A stretch of 64,000 nucleotides of DNA from an uncultured Peptostreptococcaceae bacterium (GCA_910588185.1 CAJUQR010000003.1:156358-220357), one strand, 5' to 3'; positions 1 through 9,471 are shown, numbered from the stretch's first letter. Numbers and translations: made by a program. Notes: generated by a model from the sequence alone, not told the origin.

Positions 1-339
1 ATTAGTTTAACATTAGTAAGTCCCGAGGAGATACGAGAACTTAACGATAACTACAGAGGTGTTGATAGTGTAACGGATGTGCTTTCATTTCCACAATTTG
101 ATGATATGGATGATCTCCCTGATATGGGAGACTTGTGCCTTGGAGATGTGGTTATATGTATTGAAAAAGTTTACGAACAAGCAGAAGAATATGGACATTC
201 CAGGGAGAGGGAGATGATATATTTGTTTGTTCATAGTTTGCTCCATTTGGTTGGATATGATCATATGGAGGAAGAGGAAAAACGGGTTATGCGCCATAAA
301 GAAGAGCAGATTATGGAATTTGTAGGTCTGGGGAGGTAA
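1..339 (+). CDS. ybeY: YbeY endoribonuclease / rRNA maturation factor (5' end cut by window)
   Basis: The reading frame is open from base 1, so the N-terminus lies outside the window. YbeY is a zinc-dependent endoribonuclease for 16S rRNA 3'-end maturation and ribosome quality control. Visible hallmarks are the conserved VTDVLSFP stretch near base 70 and the zinc-binding motif HSLLHLVGYDH (His, His, His) near base 230. It heads a string of closely packed plus-strand genes; cdd starts 7 bases after its stop, and the ybeY-cdd-era order is a common Firmicute arrangement. An internal ATG at 79 is not the start, because family-conserved sequence continues upstream of it. Confidence 0.95.
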   Translation: MSLTLVSPEEIRELNDNYRGVDSVTDVLSFPQFDDMDDLPDMGDLCLGDVVICIEKVYEQAEEYGHSREREMIYLFVHSLLHLVGYDHMEEEEKRVMRHKEEQIMEFVGLGR

Positions 340-346
340 AATAGTT

Positions 347-727
347 ATGATGTATAAGGAACTTTATGAGAAAGCAAAAGAAGTACTGCCAAGAGCTTAT
401 GCTCCGTTTTCAAAATTTAAGGTTGGAGCTGCGCTCCTTTCAAAAGACGGAGAAGTTTTTACCGGAGTAAATGTTGAAAATTCTTCTTTCGGAGGAACCA
501 TATGTGCAGAGAGAACAGCTTTTGTAAAAGCTGTTTCTGAAGGCGTTTATGAGTTTGAGGCCATAGCTGTTGTATCCAGTGACGGGCAAGCTTGGCCTTG
601 CGGGATATGCCGCCAGTTTATGAAAGAATTTTGTGACGATGATTTTAAGATAATAACAGGAGATAATGCAGACGAGCTTAGTGTGTACACGATGGATGAG
701 ATTTTGCCTGAAGGATTTCGTTTGTAA
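347..727 (+). CDS. cdd: Cytidine deaminase
   Basis: Deaminates cytidine/deoxycytidine to uridine/deoxyuridine in pyrimidine salvage. At 126 aa it has the normal length of the homotetrameric bacterial enzyme. Zinc-site residues are visible: C53-A-E55 and the P-C85-G-I-C88 motif, with Glu55 as proton shuttle. Two adjacent ATG codons follow a GGGAGG ribosome binding site at about 330, so the exact start is uncertain by one residue. It lies between ybeY and era. It complements the nucleoside catabolism genes deoB and pdp found at 43-45.5 kb. Confidence 0.95.
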   Translation: MMYKELYEKAKEVLPRAYAPFSKFKVGAALLSKDGEVFTGVNVENSSFGGTICAERTAFVKAVSEGVYEFEAIAVVSSDGQAWPCGICRQFMKEFCDDDFKIITGDNADELSVYTMDEILPEGFRL

Positions 728-758
728 GAACGCTCTGAAATAGAAAGGAACAACGCAT

Positions 759-1652
759 TTGAAGACAGGATTTATTGGAATTATAGGACGTCCCAATGTA
801 GGGAAGTCTACACTGATGAACGCTATTTTGGGAGAAAAGGTTGCAATAACTACGGATAAACCCCAGACTACCAGAAATACTATAAGAGGAATATATACGA
901 GGATTGACAGTGAAGAAAATGGAGTGCAGATGGTTTTTATTGATACCCCGGGCATCCATAAACCTCATAGCAAACTTGGCAGTTATATGACTGATTCAGC
1001 CATTAATACATTTAAAGAGGTGGATCTTATTTTATTTCTTGTGGACAGTGATATTTCAAAAGGACCCGGAGACAAGTATATCCTCGAAATGCTAAAAAGT
1101 ATCAATACTCCAAAACTCCTTGTCATAAATAAAATTGATAAGATGAGTCCTGAAGAATTCAGAAAGATATATGATGAATATAACGCTATGAATGTATTTC
1201 AAGGCATATATGGGACTTCAGCCAAGGAAGGGCGTAATATAGACGCTTTGATTTGTGCATCAGAAGATTATCTTGAGGAAGGACCTATGTACTTTCCGGA
1301 AGATATGGTTACAGATCACCCTGAGAGATTTATAGTCAGTGAAATCATAAGAGAAAAGGTGTTGCTTTATCTCAATGATGAAGTGCCTCATGGCGTAGCC
1401 GTTGAAATTGAAAGCTATAAAGAAGAAGATAGAATTACCAGAATAGGAGCGGTAATATACTGCGAAAGAAAATCTCATAAAGGCATAATAATCGGAAAAG
1501 AAGGTAAGAAGCTCAAGGGTATAGGCAAGAGTGCGAGGCTGGAGATTGAGGGCCTTTTGGGATGTAAAGTGTTTTTAGAACTCTGGGTTAAAGTAAAAGA
1601 AAATTGGAGAGATTCTGATTTTGCATTATCGAATTTTGGATATAAGGATTAA
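759..1652 (+). CDS. era: GTPase Era
   Basis: Ras-like GTPase that binds the 3' end of 16S rRNA and checks 30S assembly. Seen in the 297-aa product: P-loop GRPNVGKS (residues 10-17), DTPG (62-65), NKID (124-127), and a C-terminal KH RNA-binding domain with the GKEGKKLKGIG loop. The start is TTG, chosen because it follows a GAAAGGA ribosome binding site and gives the canonical N-terminus directly before the P-loop. It lies in the ybeY-cdd-era-recO run, 3 bases before recO. Confidence 0.96.
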   Translation: MKTGFIGIIGRPNVGKSTLMNAILGEKVAITTDKPQTTRNTIRGIYTRIDSEENGVQMVFIDTPGIHKPHSKLGSYMTDSAINTFKEVDLILFLVDSDISKGPGDKYILEMLKSINTPKLLVINKIDKMSPEEFRKIYDEYNAMNVFQGIYGTSAKEGRNIDALICASEDYLEEGPMYFPEDMVTDHPERFIVSEIIREKVLLYLNDEVPHGVAVEIESYKEEDRITRIGAVIYCERKSHKGIIIGKEGKKLKGIGKSARLEIEGLLGCKVFLELWVKVKENWRDSDFALSNFGYKD

Positions 1653-1655
1653 GTT

Positions 1656-2423
1656 ATGGTAACTGATACTGAGGGAATTGTTTTGCGTCAGGTTAAGGCT
1701 TTGGGCGGCCGACGCATGATATCTTTGTTTTCAAAAAAGTTCGGTAAGATAAGCGTAGGAACCAATATGAATGAGGGAGGACGCAATAAATCTGCCTTGT
1801 CTGTGAGGGCATTTAGTTATGGCAGGTATGAACTTTTTAAAAATAGAGATAATTATAATTTGAATAACGGACAGGTGCTAAAAAGTTATTATAGCTTGGG
1901 AGAGGATCTTGATAAGTATATGGCTGCCTCTTATGTACTTGAATTGACGGATAGAGTATTGCCGGAAGAGATGGCACAGCCTAAAATATTTTTGCTCCTC
2001 TTGGATTTCCTTGAAGCTCTCGATAAAAGAGAGAAAAAACACGGTACCTTAGTGATGGCATACATTATTAAATTATTAGATGCCGTAGGAGCAATGCCAA
2101 TATTAGCACAATGTGCTTCTTGTGGAAATGATAGTGTTTTAGAGGCAAAGGATAAAATACTTTTTAGTATAGAAGAAGGAGGCATTATATGTCCAAGTTG
2201 CGCTGATGAAGCAGCAAAAGAAAAGGAACGACCATTGATTTATAAAGAGGATATTGGTATAATAGATATATTAAGGTATTTTCAGAAACAGCCGATGACG
2301 GCATTTGAAAAGATTGCCCTTGATGAGTCTATGCAGCAGAAATTGCAACTGCTGCTTAAGGAATACATATCCTATCATATGGATATACGTGGATTAAAAA
2401 GTGAAAGCTTTTTGCAAATTTAA
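1656..2423 (+). CDS. recO: DNA repair protein RecO
   Basis: Recombination mediator that works with RecR and RecF to load RecA on gapped DNA. The 255-aa product has the N-terminal OB-fold start (TEGIVL...GGRR) and a C-terminal zinc-binding site C153-x2-C156...C179-x2-C182, as in many Gram-positive RecO proteins. The ATG start lies 3 bases after the era stop, implying translational coupling. Length and position are typical. Confidence 0.94.
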   Translation: MVTDTEGIVLRQVKALGGRRMISLFSKKFGKISVGTNMNEGGRNKSALSVRAFSYGRYELFKNRDNYNLNNGQVLKSYYSLGEDLDKYMAASYVLELTDRVLPEEMAQPKIFLLLLDFLEALDKREKKHGTLVMAYIIKLLDAVGAMPILAQCASCGNDSVLEAKDKILFSIEEGGIICPSCADEAAKEKERPLIYKEDIGIIDILRYFQKQPMTAFEKIALDESMQQKLQLLLKEYISYHMDIRGLKSESFLQI

Positions 2424-2439
2424 AAACGGAGGTATTGTT

Positions 2440-3120
2440 ATGGAAATTACTTTAGAGAAAATTGAATTAGTTAAAGACAGAACAGGTGTATCATACAAAG
2501 AAGCTAAAGAAGCCCTTGAAGCGGCAGACGGAAGTGTTGTAGACGCTATTATTGCCATTGAGGAAACTGTAAATATTAAGCAGAACAGCAAAGTGAACGA
2601 TGTTGCTGATGAGACTATCGCTAAGATTAAGGAATTGGTTAAAAAAGGAAATGTTACTAAGATTTCTGTTAAGAGAGATGATGAAACTATAGTTAATATT
2701 CCTGTTAATGTAGGCATTGTAGGAACGATAGTTGCACCTTGGGGAATAATTGCAGCAGCCATCGCAGCATTTGGATTCAGATGTCAAATAGAGCTCACTA
2801 AGGATGATGGAAGTGTAGTAGATATAAGTGAAAGAGCAGAGAATCTTGCAAATGATGTAAAGGAAAAAGGCTCTGTAGTAGTTGATGAAGTTGTTGCCAA
2901 GGGAAGTGCAGTAGCAAACGATGTAAAAGAAAAGGCGCCTGATGTTATGAATGACATCAAAGAAAAGAGCGTAGGAGCTTATAATACAGTTAAAAATGCT
3001 GCTACAGATATGTGGAACGGCATTAAAGAAAAGAAAGAAGATATCGAAGACGACATCGAAGAAGCTTTTGATATAGCAGAAGAAAAACTTGATGATATTG
3101 TAGAAGACATTGAAAAATAA
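2440..3120 (+). CDS. DUF4342-type protein with UBA-like N-terminus and amphipathic C-terminal tail
   Basis: Function unknown. The start is ATG 2440, preceded by an ACGGAGG ribosome binding site; a longer in-frame GTG start inside the recO end is unlikely. The 226-aa product begins with a UBA/EF-Ts-like helical segment (about residues 1-45, VKDRTGVSYKEAKEALE). A DUF4342-like domain follows with a glycine/alanine-rich hydrophobic helix near residues 88-112. The tail of about 100 residues is charged and carries repeated short units (NDVKEKG, NDVKEKAP, NDIKEKS, NGIKEKKE), ending in an acidic stretch. The tail resembles LEA-like amphipathic helices that could lie along membranes. It sits between recO and glyS. 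Confidence 0.8.
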   Translation: MEITLEKIELVKDRTGVSYKEAKEALEAADGSVVDAIIAIEETVNIKQNSKVNDVADETIAKIKELVKKGNVTKISVKRDDETIVNIPVNVGIVGTIVAPWGIIAAAIAAFGFRCQIELTKDDGSVVDISERAENLANDVKEKGSVVVDEVVAKGSAVANDVKEKAPDVMNDIKEKSVGAYNTVKNAATDMWNGIKEKKEDIEDDIEEAFDIAEEKLDDIVEDIEK

Positions 3121-3149
3121 ACAGAAAATAAGGATAGATAGGTAGGGTT

Positions 3150-4562
3150 TTGTCAGATATGAAAAAAGATGTAACTATGGAAAAGGTTGTAGCGCTTGCG
3201 AAGAACAGAGGATTTATATTCCCGGGTTCAGAAATATATGGAGGTCTTGCAAACACTTGGGATTACGGTCCTTTAGGCGTAGAATTCAAGAATAACGTTA
3301 AAAAGGCTTGGTGGAGAAAATTCGTTCAGGAATCCAGATATAATGTTGGCCTTGATGCTGCTATATTGATGAATCCTAAGACTTGGGTTGCCTCAGGTCA
3401 TGTAGGAGGTTTTTCAGATCCGCTGATTGACTGCAAGAGCTGCAAATCCAGATTCAGAGCAGACAAACTGATTGAAGACTACATGCATCAAAATGATATA
3501 AAAGATGTTGTAGTTGATGGCTGGTCAAATGAAAAATTGGAACAGTACATCGCTGATAATAAGATAGCATGCCCTGACTGTGGAAAGACTGATTTTACTG
3601 GAATCCGTCAGTTTAATCTTATGTTTAAAACTTTCCAGGGAGTTACAGAAGATTCAAAATCTGAAATTTACCTGAGGCCTGAAACAGCTCAGGGAATATT
3701 TGTAAACTTTAGAAACGTTCAGAGATCGGCAAGAAAGAAAGTTCCTTTTGGAATCGCACAGATAGGCAAATCATTTAGAAATGAGATTACTCCCGGTAAT
3801 TTTACTTTTAGAACAAGAGAGTTTGAGCAGATGGAGCTGGAGTTCTTCTGTAAGCCGGGAACTGATCTTGAGTGGTTTGCATATTGGAAAGAATATTGCG
3901 TAAATTTCCTTAAGAGTCTTAATATGGATATGGAGAATATAAGGACTCGTGATCACGAAAAAGAAGAACTTTCTCATTACAGCAATGCGACTACGGATAT
4001 TGAGTATCTGTTCCCGTTTGGATGGGGAGAGCTTTGGGGAATTGCTGATAGAACTGATTTTGACTTGACTCAGCATATTAATACATCTAATCAGGATTTA
4101 AGCTATGTAGATTCTGAAAACGGAGAAAAATATATACCTTATGTTATCGAACCATCTTTAGGAGCCGACAGAGTTGCACTCGCGTTCCTAATTGATGCAT
4201 ATAATGAAGAGGTTTTGACAGATTCAAATGGTAAGGAAGATACAAGGGTCGTTCTGAAATTCCACCCTGCTCTTGCACCATTTAAAGCAGCGGTATTACC
4301 TCTCGCTAAGAAGTTATCACCAATAGCGGAGCCAATCTATGAAGAACTTTCTAAGTATTTCATGGTTGACTTCGATGCAGCGGGTTCAATCGGAAAGAGA
4401 TATAGGAGAGAAGACGAAATAGGAACTCCATTCTGCATTTGCGTAGACTTCGATACAGAAACAGACGGATGCGTTACAATTCGCGACAGAGACACCATGG
4501 AACAAGTCAGAGTTCCTGTTTCGGAGGTGCGCACGTACATCGAAGAAAAGTTATCGTTCTGA
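3150..4562 (+). CDS. glyS: Glycine--tRNA ligase (dimeric class II type)
   Basis: Charges tRNA-Gly with glycine. At 470 aa it is the single-chain alpha2 enzyme, not the alpha2beta2 GlyQ/GlyS type. Visible features are the N-terminal FPGSEIYGG...WDYGPLG block, CxxC pairs in the insertion domain (CKSCKS and CPDCGK), class II motif 2 (FRNE...FRTREFEQME) and motif 3 (EPSLGADRVALAFL). The C-terminal anticodon-binding domain runs from about residue 370. The start is TTG 3150 behind AGGTAGGG; ATG 3159 is an alternative, three codons in. It is followed 18 bases later by ppdK. Confidence 0.95.
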   Translation: MSDMKKDVTMEKVVALAKNRGFIFPGSEIYGGLANTWDYGPLGVEFKNNVKKAWWRKFVQESRYNVGLDAAILMNPKTWVASGHVGGFSDPLIDCKSCKSRFRADKLIEDYMHQNDIKDVVVDGWSNEKLEQYIADNKIACPDCGKTDFTGIRQFNLMFKTFQGVTEDSKSEIYLRPETAQGIFVNFRNVQRSARKKVPFGIAQIGKSFRNEITPGNFTFRTREFEQMELEFFCKPGTDLEWFAYWKEYCVNFLKSLNMDMENIRTRDHEKEELSHYSNATTDIEYLFPFGWGELWGIADRTDFDLTQHINTSNQDLSYVDSENGEKYIPYVIEPSLGADRVALAFLIDAYNEEVLTDSNGKEDTRVVLKFHPALAPFKAAVLPLAKKLSPIAEPIYEELSKYFMVDFDAAGSIGKRYRREDEIGTPFCICVDFDTETDGCVTIRDRDTMEQVRVPVSEVRTYIEEKLSF

Positions 4563-4580
4563 TAACGGAAATGGAGAGAC

Positions 4581-7208
4581 ATGGAAGAAAAATTTATCTA
4601 TTCATTCAATGAGGGTTCTAAGGACATGCGTAACCTTCTGGGAGGAAAAGGCGCCAATTTGGCAGAAATGACTAAAATAGGATTGCCGGTTCCTTTCGGG
4701 TTTACTATCACTACAGAGGCATGTAACAGGTACTACAAAGAGAATCAAACTGTAGCGGAGGACATCATTGAATCAATCTATGAAAAGATTGAAGAGCTGG
4801 AGACTGTTGCCGGCAAAAAATTTGGCAGCAGTGAAAACCCTTTATTAGTTTCAGTTCGTTCCGGAGCAGTAATATCAATGCCCGGAATGATGGACACAAT
4901 CTTAAATCTTGGTCTTAATGACCAAAGCGTAGAGGGCCTTGCAGCACTTACTGAAGACAGAAGATTTGCGATGGATAGCTATCGCAGGTTTATTCAGATG
5001 TTTGGCGATGTAGTGCTGGAAATTCCAAAGGCTAAGTTCGACAAAGTATTTGACGGGCAGAAGGCTTTAAAGGGAGTAAAATTTGATGTGGATTTGACTG
5101 CCGAAGATTTGGAAAAGGTTATTGAAGGTTATAAACAAATAGTTAAGGAAGGTATAGGCAAAGACTTTCCGCAGGATCCAAAAGTGCAACTCATAGAGGC
5201 TGTAAAGGCCGTATTCAGATCCTGGAACAATGACAGGGCTATTTTGTACAGAAAATTAAACGGAATTTCAGGCAGCTTGGGCACTGCAGTAAATGTTCAG
5301 TCCATGGTTTTTGGAAACATGGGCGAGACTTCCGGAACAGGAGTTGCTTTTACTAGAAATCCTGCAGACGGAACTAAAAAGATTTTTGGAGAATTCTTAG
5401 TTAATGCTCAGGGAGAAGATGTAGTAGCCGGAGTGAGAACTCCTCTTAATATTGAGAAGATGGCTGAGGCGTTCCCCGGACCTTATGAGGATTTTGTGAA
5501 AATTGCAGAACTCCTTGAGAAGCACTATAAAGATGTGCAGGATATGGAGTTTACTATTGAAAAAAATAAGCTGTATATGTTACAGACAAGAAACGGTAAA
5601 CGTACTGCACAGGCAGCGGTTAAGATTGCCGTAGACATGGTTGATGAAGGTTTAATAGACAGAGAAACTGCGATTACCAGAATGGAACCTGAGCAGATAG
5701 ATCAGCTTCTTCATCCTATGTTTGATAAAGATGAGTTAGAAGCAGCAAATGCTGTTGCCGGCGGGCTTCCTGCTTCACCTGGTGCCGCATGTGGTAAAAT
5801 TTATTTTACTGCTGAGGACGCTGCTTCAGCGGCAGAAAAAGGTGAACAAGTTCTTCTTGTAAGAGAGGAAACTTCTCCTGAAGACCTTGCAGGTATGGTT
5901 GCAGCAAAGGGAATTTTGACAGCAAGAGGCGGAATGACATCTCATGCGGCAGTAGTTGCCAGGGGCATGGGAAAATGTTGTGTTGCAGGCTGCTCGGATA
6001 TTCATGTAAATGAAGAAACAAAGTCTATGACAGCAGGTGATAAGATTTACAGCGAAGGCGACTATATTTCCATTGACGGCAGCACAGGAAAGGTTTATGA
6101 AGGAAAAATCAAAACTGTAGATCCTGAAGTCTCCGGAGATTTTGCAAGATTTATGGAATGGGCTGACGATGTAAGAGAGCTCAAAATAAGAGCTAATGCT
6201 GATAATCCGAGAGATGCGGCTCAAGCCGTAGAATTCGGAGCAGAAGGTATAGGTCTTTGCAGAACTGAGCATATGTTTTTTGACGAGGAGAGAATTCCTG
6301 CAATAAGAAGAATGATTCTTGCAGATACCTCCGAAGAAAGAAAGAAAGCGCTTGATGCCATAAAGCCTTATCAGCAAGGAGATTTTAAAGCTATATATAA
6401 GGTTATGGGCGAAAGACCTGTAACAATTAGGCTTCTAGATCCACCTTTACATGAATTTTTGCCTCAGGCTGAAGAAGATATAAAGGAATTGGCTGATATT
6501 ATGAAAATTCCTTATCAAAAGTTAGCTGACAAAGTGGTTGAACTTCATGAGCTGAATCCTATGCTTGGTCACAGAGGATGCAGACTTGCTGTTACTGCTC
6601 CTGAAATTGCAGTAATGCAGACAGAAGCCATAATAGGAGCTGCTATAGAAGTTATTAAAGAGGATAATTTAGAAATTATACCTGAGATAATGATACCACT
6701 GGTAGGATCAAGAAAAGAACTGGAAGATGTAAAGAAGACTGTAGTTGAGACTGCCGACAGATGTATTAAAGAATCCGGTATTAAGATGGACTATATGGTT
6801 GGAACCATGATAGAGACTCCTAGAGCTGCTATAGTGGCAGATGAGATTGCTGCTGAAGCTGAATTTTTCTCTTTTGGTACTAACGATTTGACTCAAATGA
6901 CTTTCGGTTTCTCAAGAGATGATACAGGAAAGCTGATAGAGGAATATATTAAAAAGGGAATTTTGGAGAAAGATCCATTCCAGTCTTTAGATATTGATGG
7001 TGTAGGTAAACTGGTTAAAAATGCAGTTACACTTGGAAAACAAGTTAGACCTAGAATTAAACTTGGAATATGTGGAGAACATGGAGGAGATCCTGATACT
7101 ATAGAGTTCTGTAATGAAATAGGACTTAATTATGTTTCCTGTTCGCCTTTCAGAGTTCCTATAGCAAGACTTGCAGCAGCACAGGCAGTTGTAAAAAATC
7201 AAAAATAA
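4581..7208 (+). CDS. ppdK: Pyruvate, phosphate dikinase
   Basis: Interconverts pyruvate + ATP + Pi and PEP + AMP + PPi; in anaerobes it is often a glycolytic or gluconeogenic bypass enzyme. The 875-aa length matches the family (about 875-880). The order is an N-terminal ATP-grasp nucleotide-binding domain (GGKGANLAEM), a phosphohistidine swivel domain with GGMTSHAAVVARGMG (catalytic His), and a C-terminal TIM-barrel PEP/pyruvate domain with GLCRTEHMFF, GTNDLTQMTFGFSRDD and the late cysteine in GICGEHGG. It is the last gene of the first operon and is followed by a strong terminator. Confidence 0.97.
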   Translation: MEEKFIYSFNEGSKDMRNLLGGKGANLAEMTKIGLPVPFGFTITTEACNRYYKENQTVAEDIIESIYEKIEELETVAGKKFGSSENPLLVSVRSGAVISMPGMMDTILNLGLNDQSVEGLAALTEDRRFAMDSYRRFIQMFGDVVLEIPKAKFDKVFDGQKALKGVKFDVDLTAEDLEKVIEGYKQIVKEGIGKDFPQDPKVQLIEAVKAVFRSWNNDRAILYRKLNGISGSLGTAVNVQSMVFGNMGETSGTGVAFTRNPADGTKKIFGEFLVNAQGEDVVAGVRTPLNIEKMAEAFPGPYEDFVKIAELLEKHYKDVQDMEFTIEKNKLYMLQTRNGKRTAQAAVKIAVDMVDEGLIDRETAITRMEPEQIDQLLHPMFDKDELEAANAVAGGLPASPGAACGKIYFTAEDAASAAEKGEQVLLVREETSPEDLAGMVAAKGILTARGGMTSHAAVVARGMGKCCVAGCSDIHVNEETKSMTAGDKIYSEGDYISIDGSTGKVYEGKIKTVDPEVSGDFARFMEWADDVRELKIRANADNPRDAAQAVEFGAEGIGLCRTEHMFFDEERIPAIRRMILADTSEERKKALDAIKPYQQGDFKAIYKVMGERPVTIRLLDPPLHEFLPQAEEDIKELADIMKIPYQKLADKVVELHELNPMLGHRGCRLAVTAPEIAVMQTEAIIGAAIEVIKEDNLEIIPEIMIPLVGSRKELEDVKKTVVETADRCIKESGIKMDYMVGTMIETPRAAIVADEIAAEAEFFSFGTNDLTQMTFGFSRDDTGKLIEEYIKKGILEKDPFQSLDIDGVGKLVKNAVTLGKQVRPRIKLGICGEHGGDPDTIEFCNEIGLNYVSCSPFRVPIARLAAAQAVVKNQK

Positions 7209-7218
7209 AACGAATAAT

Positions 7219-7252
7219 AAGAAGGCTGTCTGAACAGACAGCTCTTCTTTTA
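7219..7252 (+). terminator. Rho-independent terminator after ppdK
   Basis: A GGCTGTCTG / CAGACAGC stem with a 2-base loop, extended by AAGAA/TTCTT pairing, runs into a T-rich tail. Confidence 0.85.
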
Positions 7253-7281
7253 AATCGATCACGAAATGAGGATAAGAGAAG

Positions 7282-7758
7282 ATGTTTTCACTATGGGGGA
7301 CTACAGCAGGGAATTTGATCATGACTTTTTTAATATCAATGGTTCCTGTTTTAGAGCTGAGAGCAGCTATACCGCTTGGAGTAATAAACGGACTTGATAT
7401 ATGGGCAGCATTAATTGTAGCTATAATTGGTAATTTGGTTCCTGTTCCGTTTATAATAATTTTTATAAGAAAAATATTCAAATGGATGCAGAGTAAAAGC
7501 GAGAGACTTGCAAGACTTGTTAAAAAATTTGAGGATAAGGCCAATGCTCGAAAAGATAAAGTACTCAAATATGAATTTTGGGGGCTTATGGTATTGGTTG
7601 CAGTTCCTCTTCCTGGTACCGGAGCATGGACGGGAGCGCTTGTTGCCGCAATGCTTGATATGCAGTTAAAACGAGCTTTTCCTGCCATATTTGTAGGGGT
7701 AATAGTTGCGGGGATTATAGTTACAACTGCTACATATGGAGTTGCTGCTTTGATTTAA
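7282..7758 (+). CDS. Small multi-drug export family membrane protein (COG2426)
   Basis: A 158-aa integral membrane protein with about four hydrophobic segments. It matches the 'small multi-drug export protein' family by the VPVLELRAAIPLG motif near the N-terminus and the VAVPLPGTGAWTGAL motif in the second half. The two halves look related (E-R-x-A-x-P and P-x-P-G-T-G-x-W), as in DedA-like folds. The family's transport role is poorly proven. It is a single gene between two terminators, with a GATAAGAGA ribosome binding site. Confidence 0.85.
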   Translation: MFSLWGTTAGNLIMTFLISMVPVLELRAAIPLGVINGLDIWAALIVAIIGNLVPVPFIIIFIRKIFKWMQSKSERLARLVKKFEDKANARKDKVLKYEFWGLMVLVAVPLPGTGAWTGALVAAMLDMQLKRAFPAIFVGVIVAGIIVTTATYGVAALI

Positions 7759-7800
7759 GTTGATTTAATGTTATCGGGTCTTAGCAATTCAGTGATATAA

Positions 7801-7830
7801 AAAGAGAGCCAAATCATTTGGCTCTCTTTT
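7801..7830. terminator. Bidirectional terminator between convergent genes
   Basis: A perfect AAAGAGAGCCAAA/TTTGGCTCTCTTT inverted repeat with a 4-base loop serves the plus-strand export gene and the minus-strand antiporter gene. Confidence 0.9.
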
Positions 7831-7842
7831 GTTTGATACTGA

Positions 7843-9339
7843 TTATGCAGCGATATTTTCTTTTATATCTTCTTTCGTTTCTGTTGTCTTTTTCTTTAAT
7901 CTTACTGTAGGCTCTGACGGAAGTTTGAACATAGGAACAAATCTGTCAAGACCTGTAAATGTGAGAATTAATAGTGAGAATACTGCTATATAAGCCATGA
8001 AGTTATATCTTAAGAAGTCTATAGGCTGCAATTCAAACAGAGGATATACTCCTGCTGCGATACCTACATAGTATGCAAGATATACATGCCAAGGAATGAG
8101 CTGTGAACCGAATACGCCCATAGCGTCTCCAAATGTTGCATTTCTCAGTCTTAGTTTGTACATATCCTCTTCACTGCCTTCTACGTTATCTTCAAGGATT
8201 TCCTTGATAACAGGACCGATAGTAACGATCTGAGCCATTTCGTCGGACAGAGTTGCATTACCGACAAGTGAGAGAATAGCATTCCAGGTCATCAAATGTC
8301 TTACTTTCTTTGAGCACTTTACTACGAATTTTGCAAGCGGCTCGAAAGCATTCATCTTCTGCATTACGCCTCCGAAAGCAGCAACCCACATCATCATTAC
8401 AATTACCCAGCCACCGGCTTCAGCGAATCCGCCCATGCACTGGTCAAAGAATTCATTAACTGTTCCTGTAGTTCCTGCAAATTGTCCAAGTATGTAAGCA
8501 GAAACAAGACCTGAACCTATACAAGCAAAAGTGTTGCATCCGAAGATTGCAAGACCTATTACAAGTAATAGAGGAACTACCATATAAAGAGGTACACCTG
8601 TTGCGATTTGCTCTAATAGAGGAATGGCAGCAGGTCTTTCTGCTTCAAGTACTTCCCAAACATTGTCAGGGATTTGAGCTACTACGGCAGCTCCATCAAC
8701 AGATTCTGAAGGAAGTCCCATAACTACAGCAGCAACATAGAAGCAAATTGATGCGAGAACAAGGCAGCTGATTGACCATACGCCCTGATGTCTGATTCTG
8801 TCTACAACTTGTACACCCTGGATACCGGATGATACGATTGTGGTATCTGAGATAAGTCCGATGTTATCACCAAAACAAGCGCCGCCTGCAATGGCACATA
8901 CTGTTAAGTAAGGATTACCGTCTACGATATGGCTCAGCCACATGAAGATTGGAGCACATGCTGCGAATGTTCCCCATGAAGTACCTGTAGCAACGGATAA
9001 GATTCCTGTGCAAACAACACCTACGATTGCAACCGTTTTAGCCGTAACACCCATTGAAAGGGCAAGGTTAACTACAGAAGCTCCTACTCCGGAACTCATG
9101 AATAAGCTTGCCATAGCATAGGCAAACATCAAAATAAAAAGTGCAACAAGAATGTTGCTTACGCTTTTCATCGCTGCATCCATTGATTCTTGGAATTTAA
9201 CCTTAGAAACAAGACCAGCAATGGCAAAAGCATAGATTGCGGCAAGAGGCGCTGCAATTAGAGCGTCATAACCGGCAATCATCAAACCTGCAAGTAAGAA
9301 TACAGGCGAAAATTTGATAAGTCCTTTTAAAAAATTCAT
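7843..9339 (-). CDS. NhaC-family Na+/H+ antiporter-like transporter
   Basis: A 498-aa polytopic membrane protein of the NhaC (PF03553) type, recognised by the motifs TGTSWGTFAACAP and GGACFGDNIGLISDTTI. These segments carry the polar residues that line the transport path. The start is ATG 9339, 5 bases after an AGGAGG site; the longer open frame upstream lacks conserved sequence. A sigma-54 promoter (9385-9401) precedes it and a sigma-54 activator is divergently transcribed. The substrate may therefore be an amino acid or amine as well as Na+, since NhaC-like proteins include such exchangers. Ends at the shared terminator. Confidence 0.88.
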   Translation of the reverse strand: MNFLKGLIKFSPVFLLAGLMIAGYDALIAAPLAAIYAFAIAGLVSKVKFQESMDAAMKSVSNILVALFILMFAYAMASLFMSSGVGASVVNLALSMGVTAKTVAIVGVVCTGILSVATGTSWGTFAACAPIFMWLSHIVDGNPYLTVCAIAGGACFGDNIGLISDTTIVSSGIQGVQVVDRIRHQGVWSISCLVLASICFYVAAVVMGLPSESVDGAAVVAQIPDNVWEVLEAERPAAIPLLEQIATGVPLYMVVPLLLVIGLAIFGCNTFACIGSGLVSAYILGQFAGTTGTVNEFFDQCMGGFAEAGGWVIVMMMWVAAFGGVMQKMNAFEPLAKFVVKCSKKVRHLMTWNAILSLVGNATLSDEMAQIVTIGPVIKEILEDNVEGSEEDMYKLRLRNATFGDAMGVFGSQLIPWHVYLAYYVGIAAGVYPLFELQPIDFLRYNFMAYIAVFSLLILTFTGLDRFVPMFKLPSEPTVRLKKKTTETKEDIKENIAA

Positions 9340-9384
9340 TTTTTCCTCCTCATTGAATATTGTATTAACCTTCTTATATATAAG

Positions 9385-9401
9385 AAGCAAAAACTGTGCC
9401 A
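9385..9401 (-). promoter_or_regulatory. Sigma-54 promoter of the NhaC-like gene
   Basis: The minus strand reads TGGCACAGTTTTTGCTT, matching the -24 GG and -12 GC elements (TGGCAC-N5-TTGC). It lies about 46 bases upstream of the gene start. Confidence 0.9.
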
Positions 9402-9441
9402 GACTAGATGTGTTGAAAAATGCTTTATTTTGTTGAAGCTG

Positions 9442-9471
9442 TAGACAAATTTGATTTGAAAATGATATAAT
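9442..9471 (+). promoter_or_regulatory. Sigma-A promoter of the sigma-54 activator gene
   Basis: TAGACA (9442-9447), 18-base spacer, TATAAT (9466-9471). An alternative TTGACT-N17-TATATA lies at 9482-9510 but would leave almost no leader before the ribosome binding site. Two TGTTGAA copies (9411-9417 and 9431-9437, 20 bases apart) between this promoter and the divergent sigma-54 promoter are candidate activator half-sites. Confidence 0.6.

Noticed and set aside
7282..7758. DedA-family assignment for the 158-aa membrane protein
   Set aside because: The ELRAAIPLG and PLPGTGAWTGA motifs fit the small multi-drug export family (COG2426) better.
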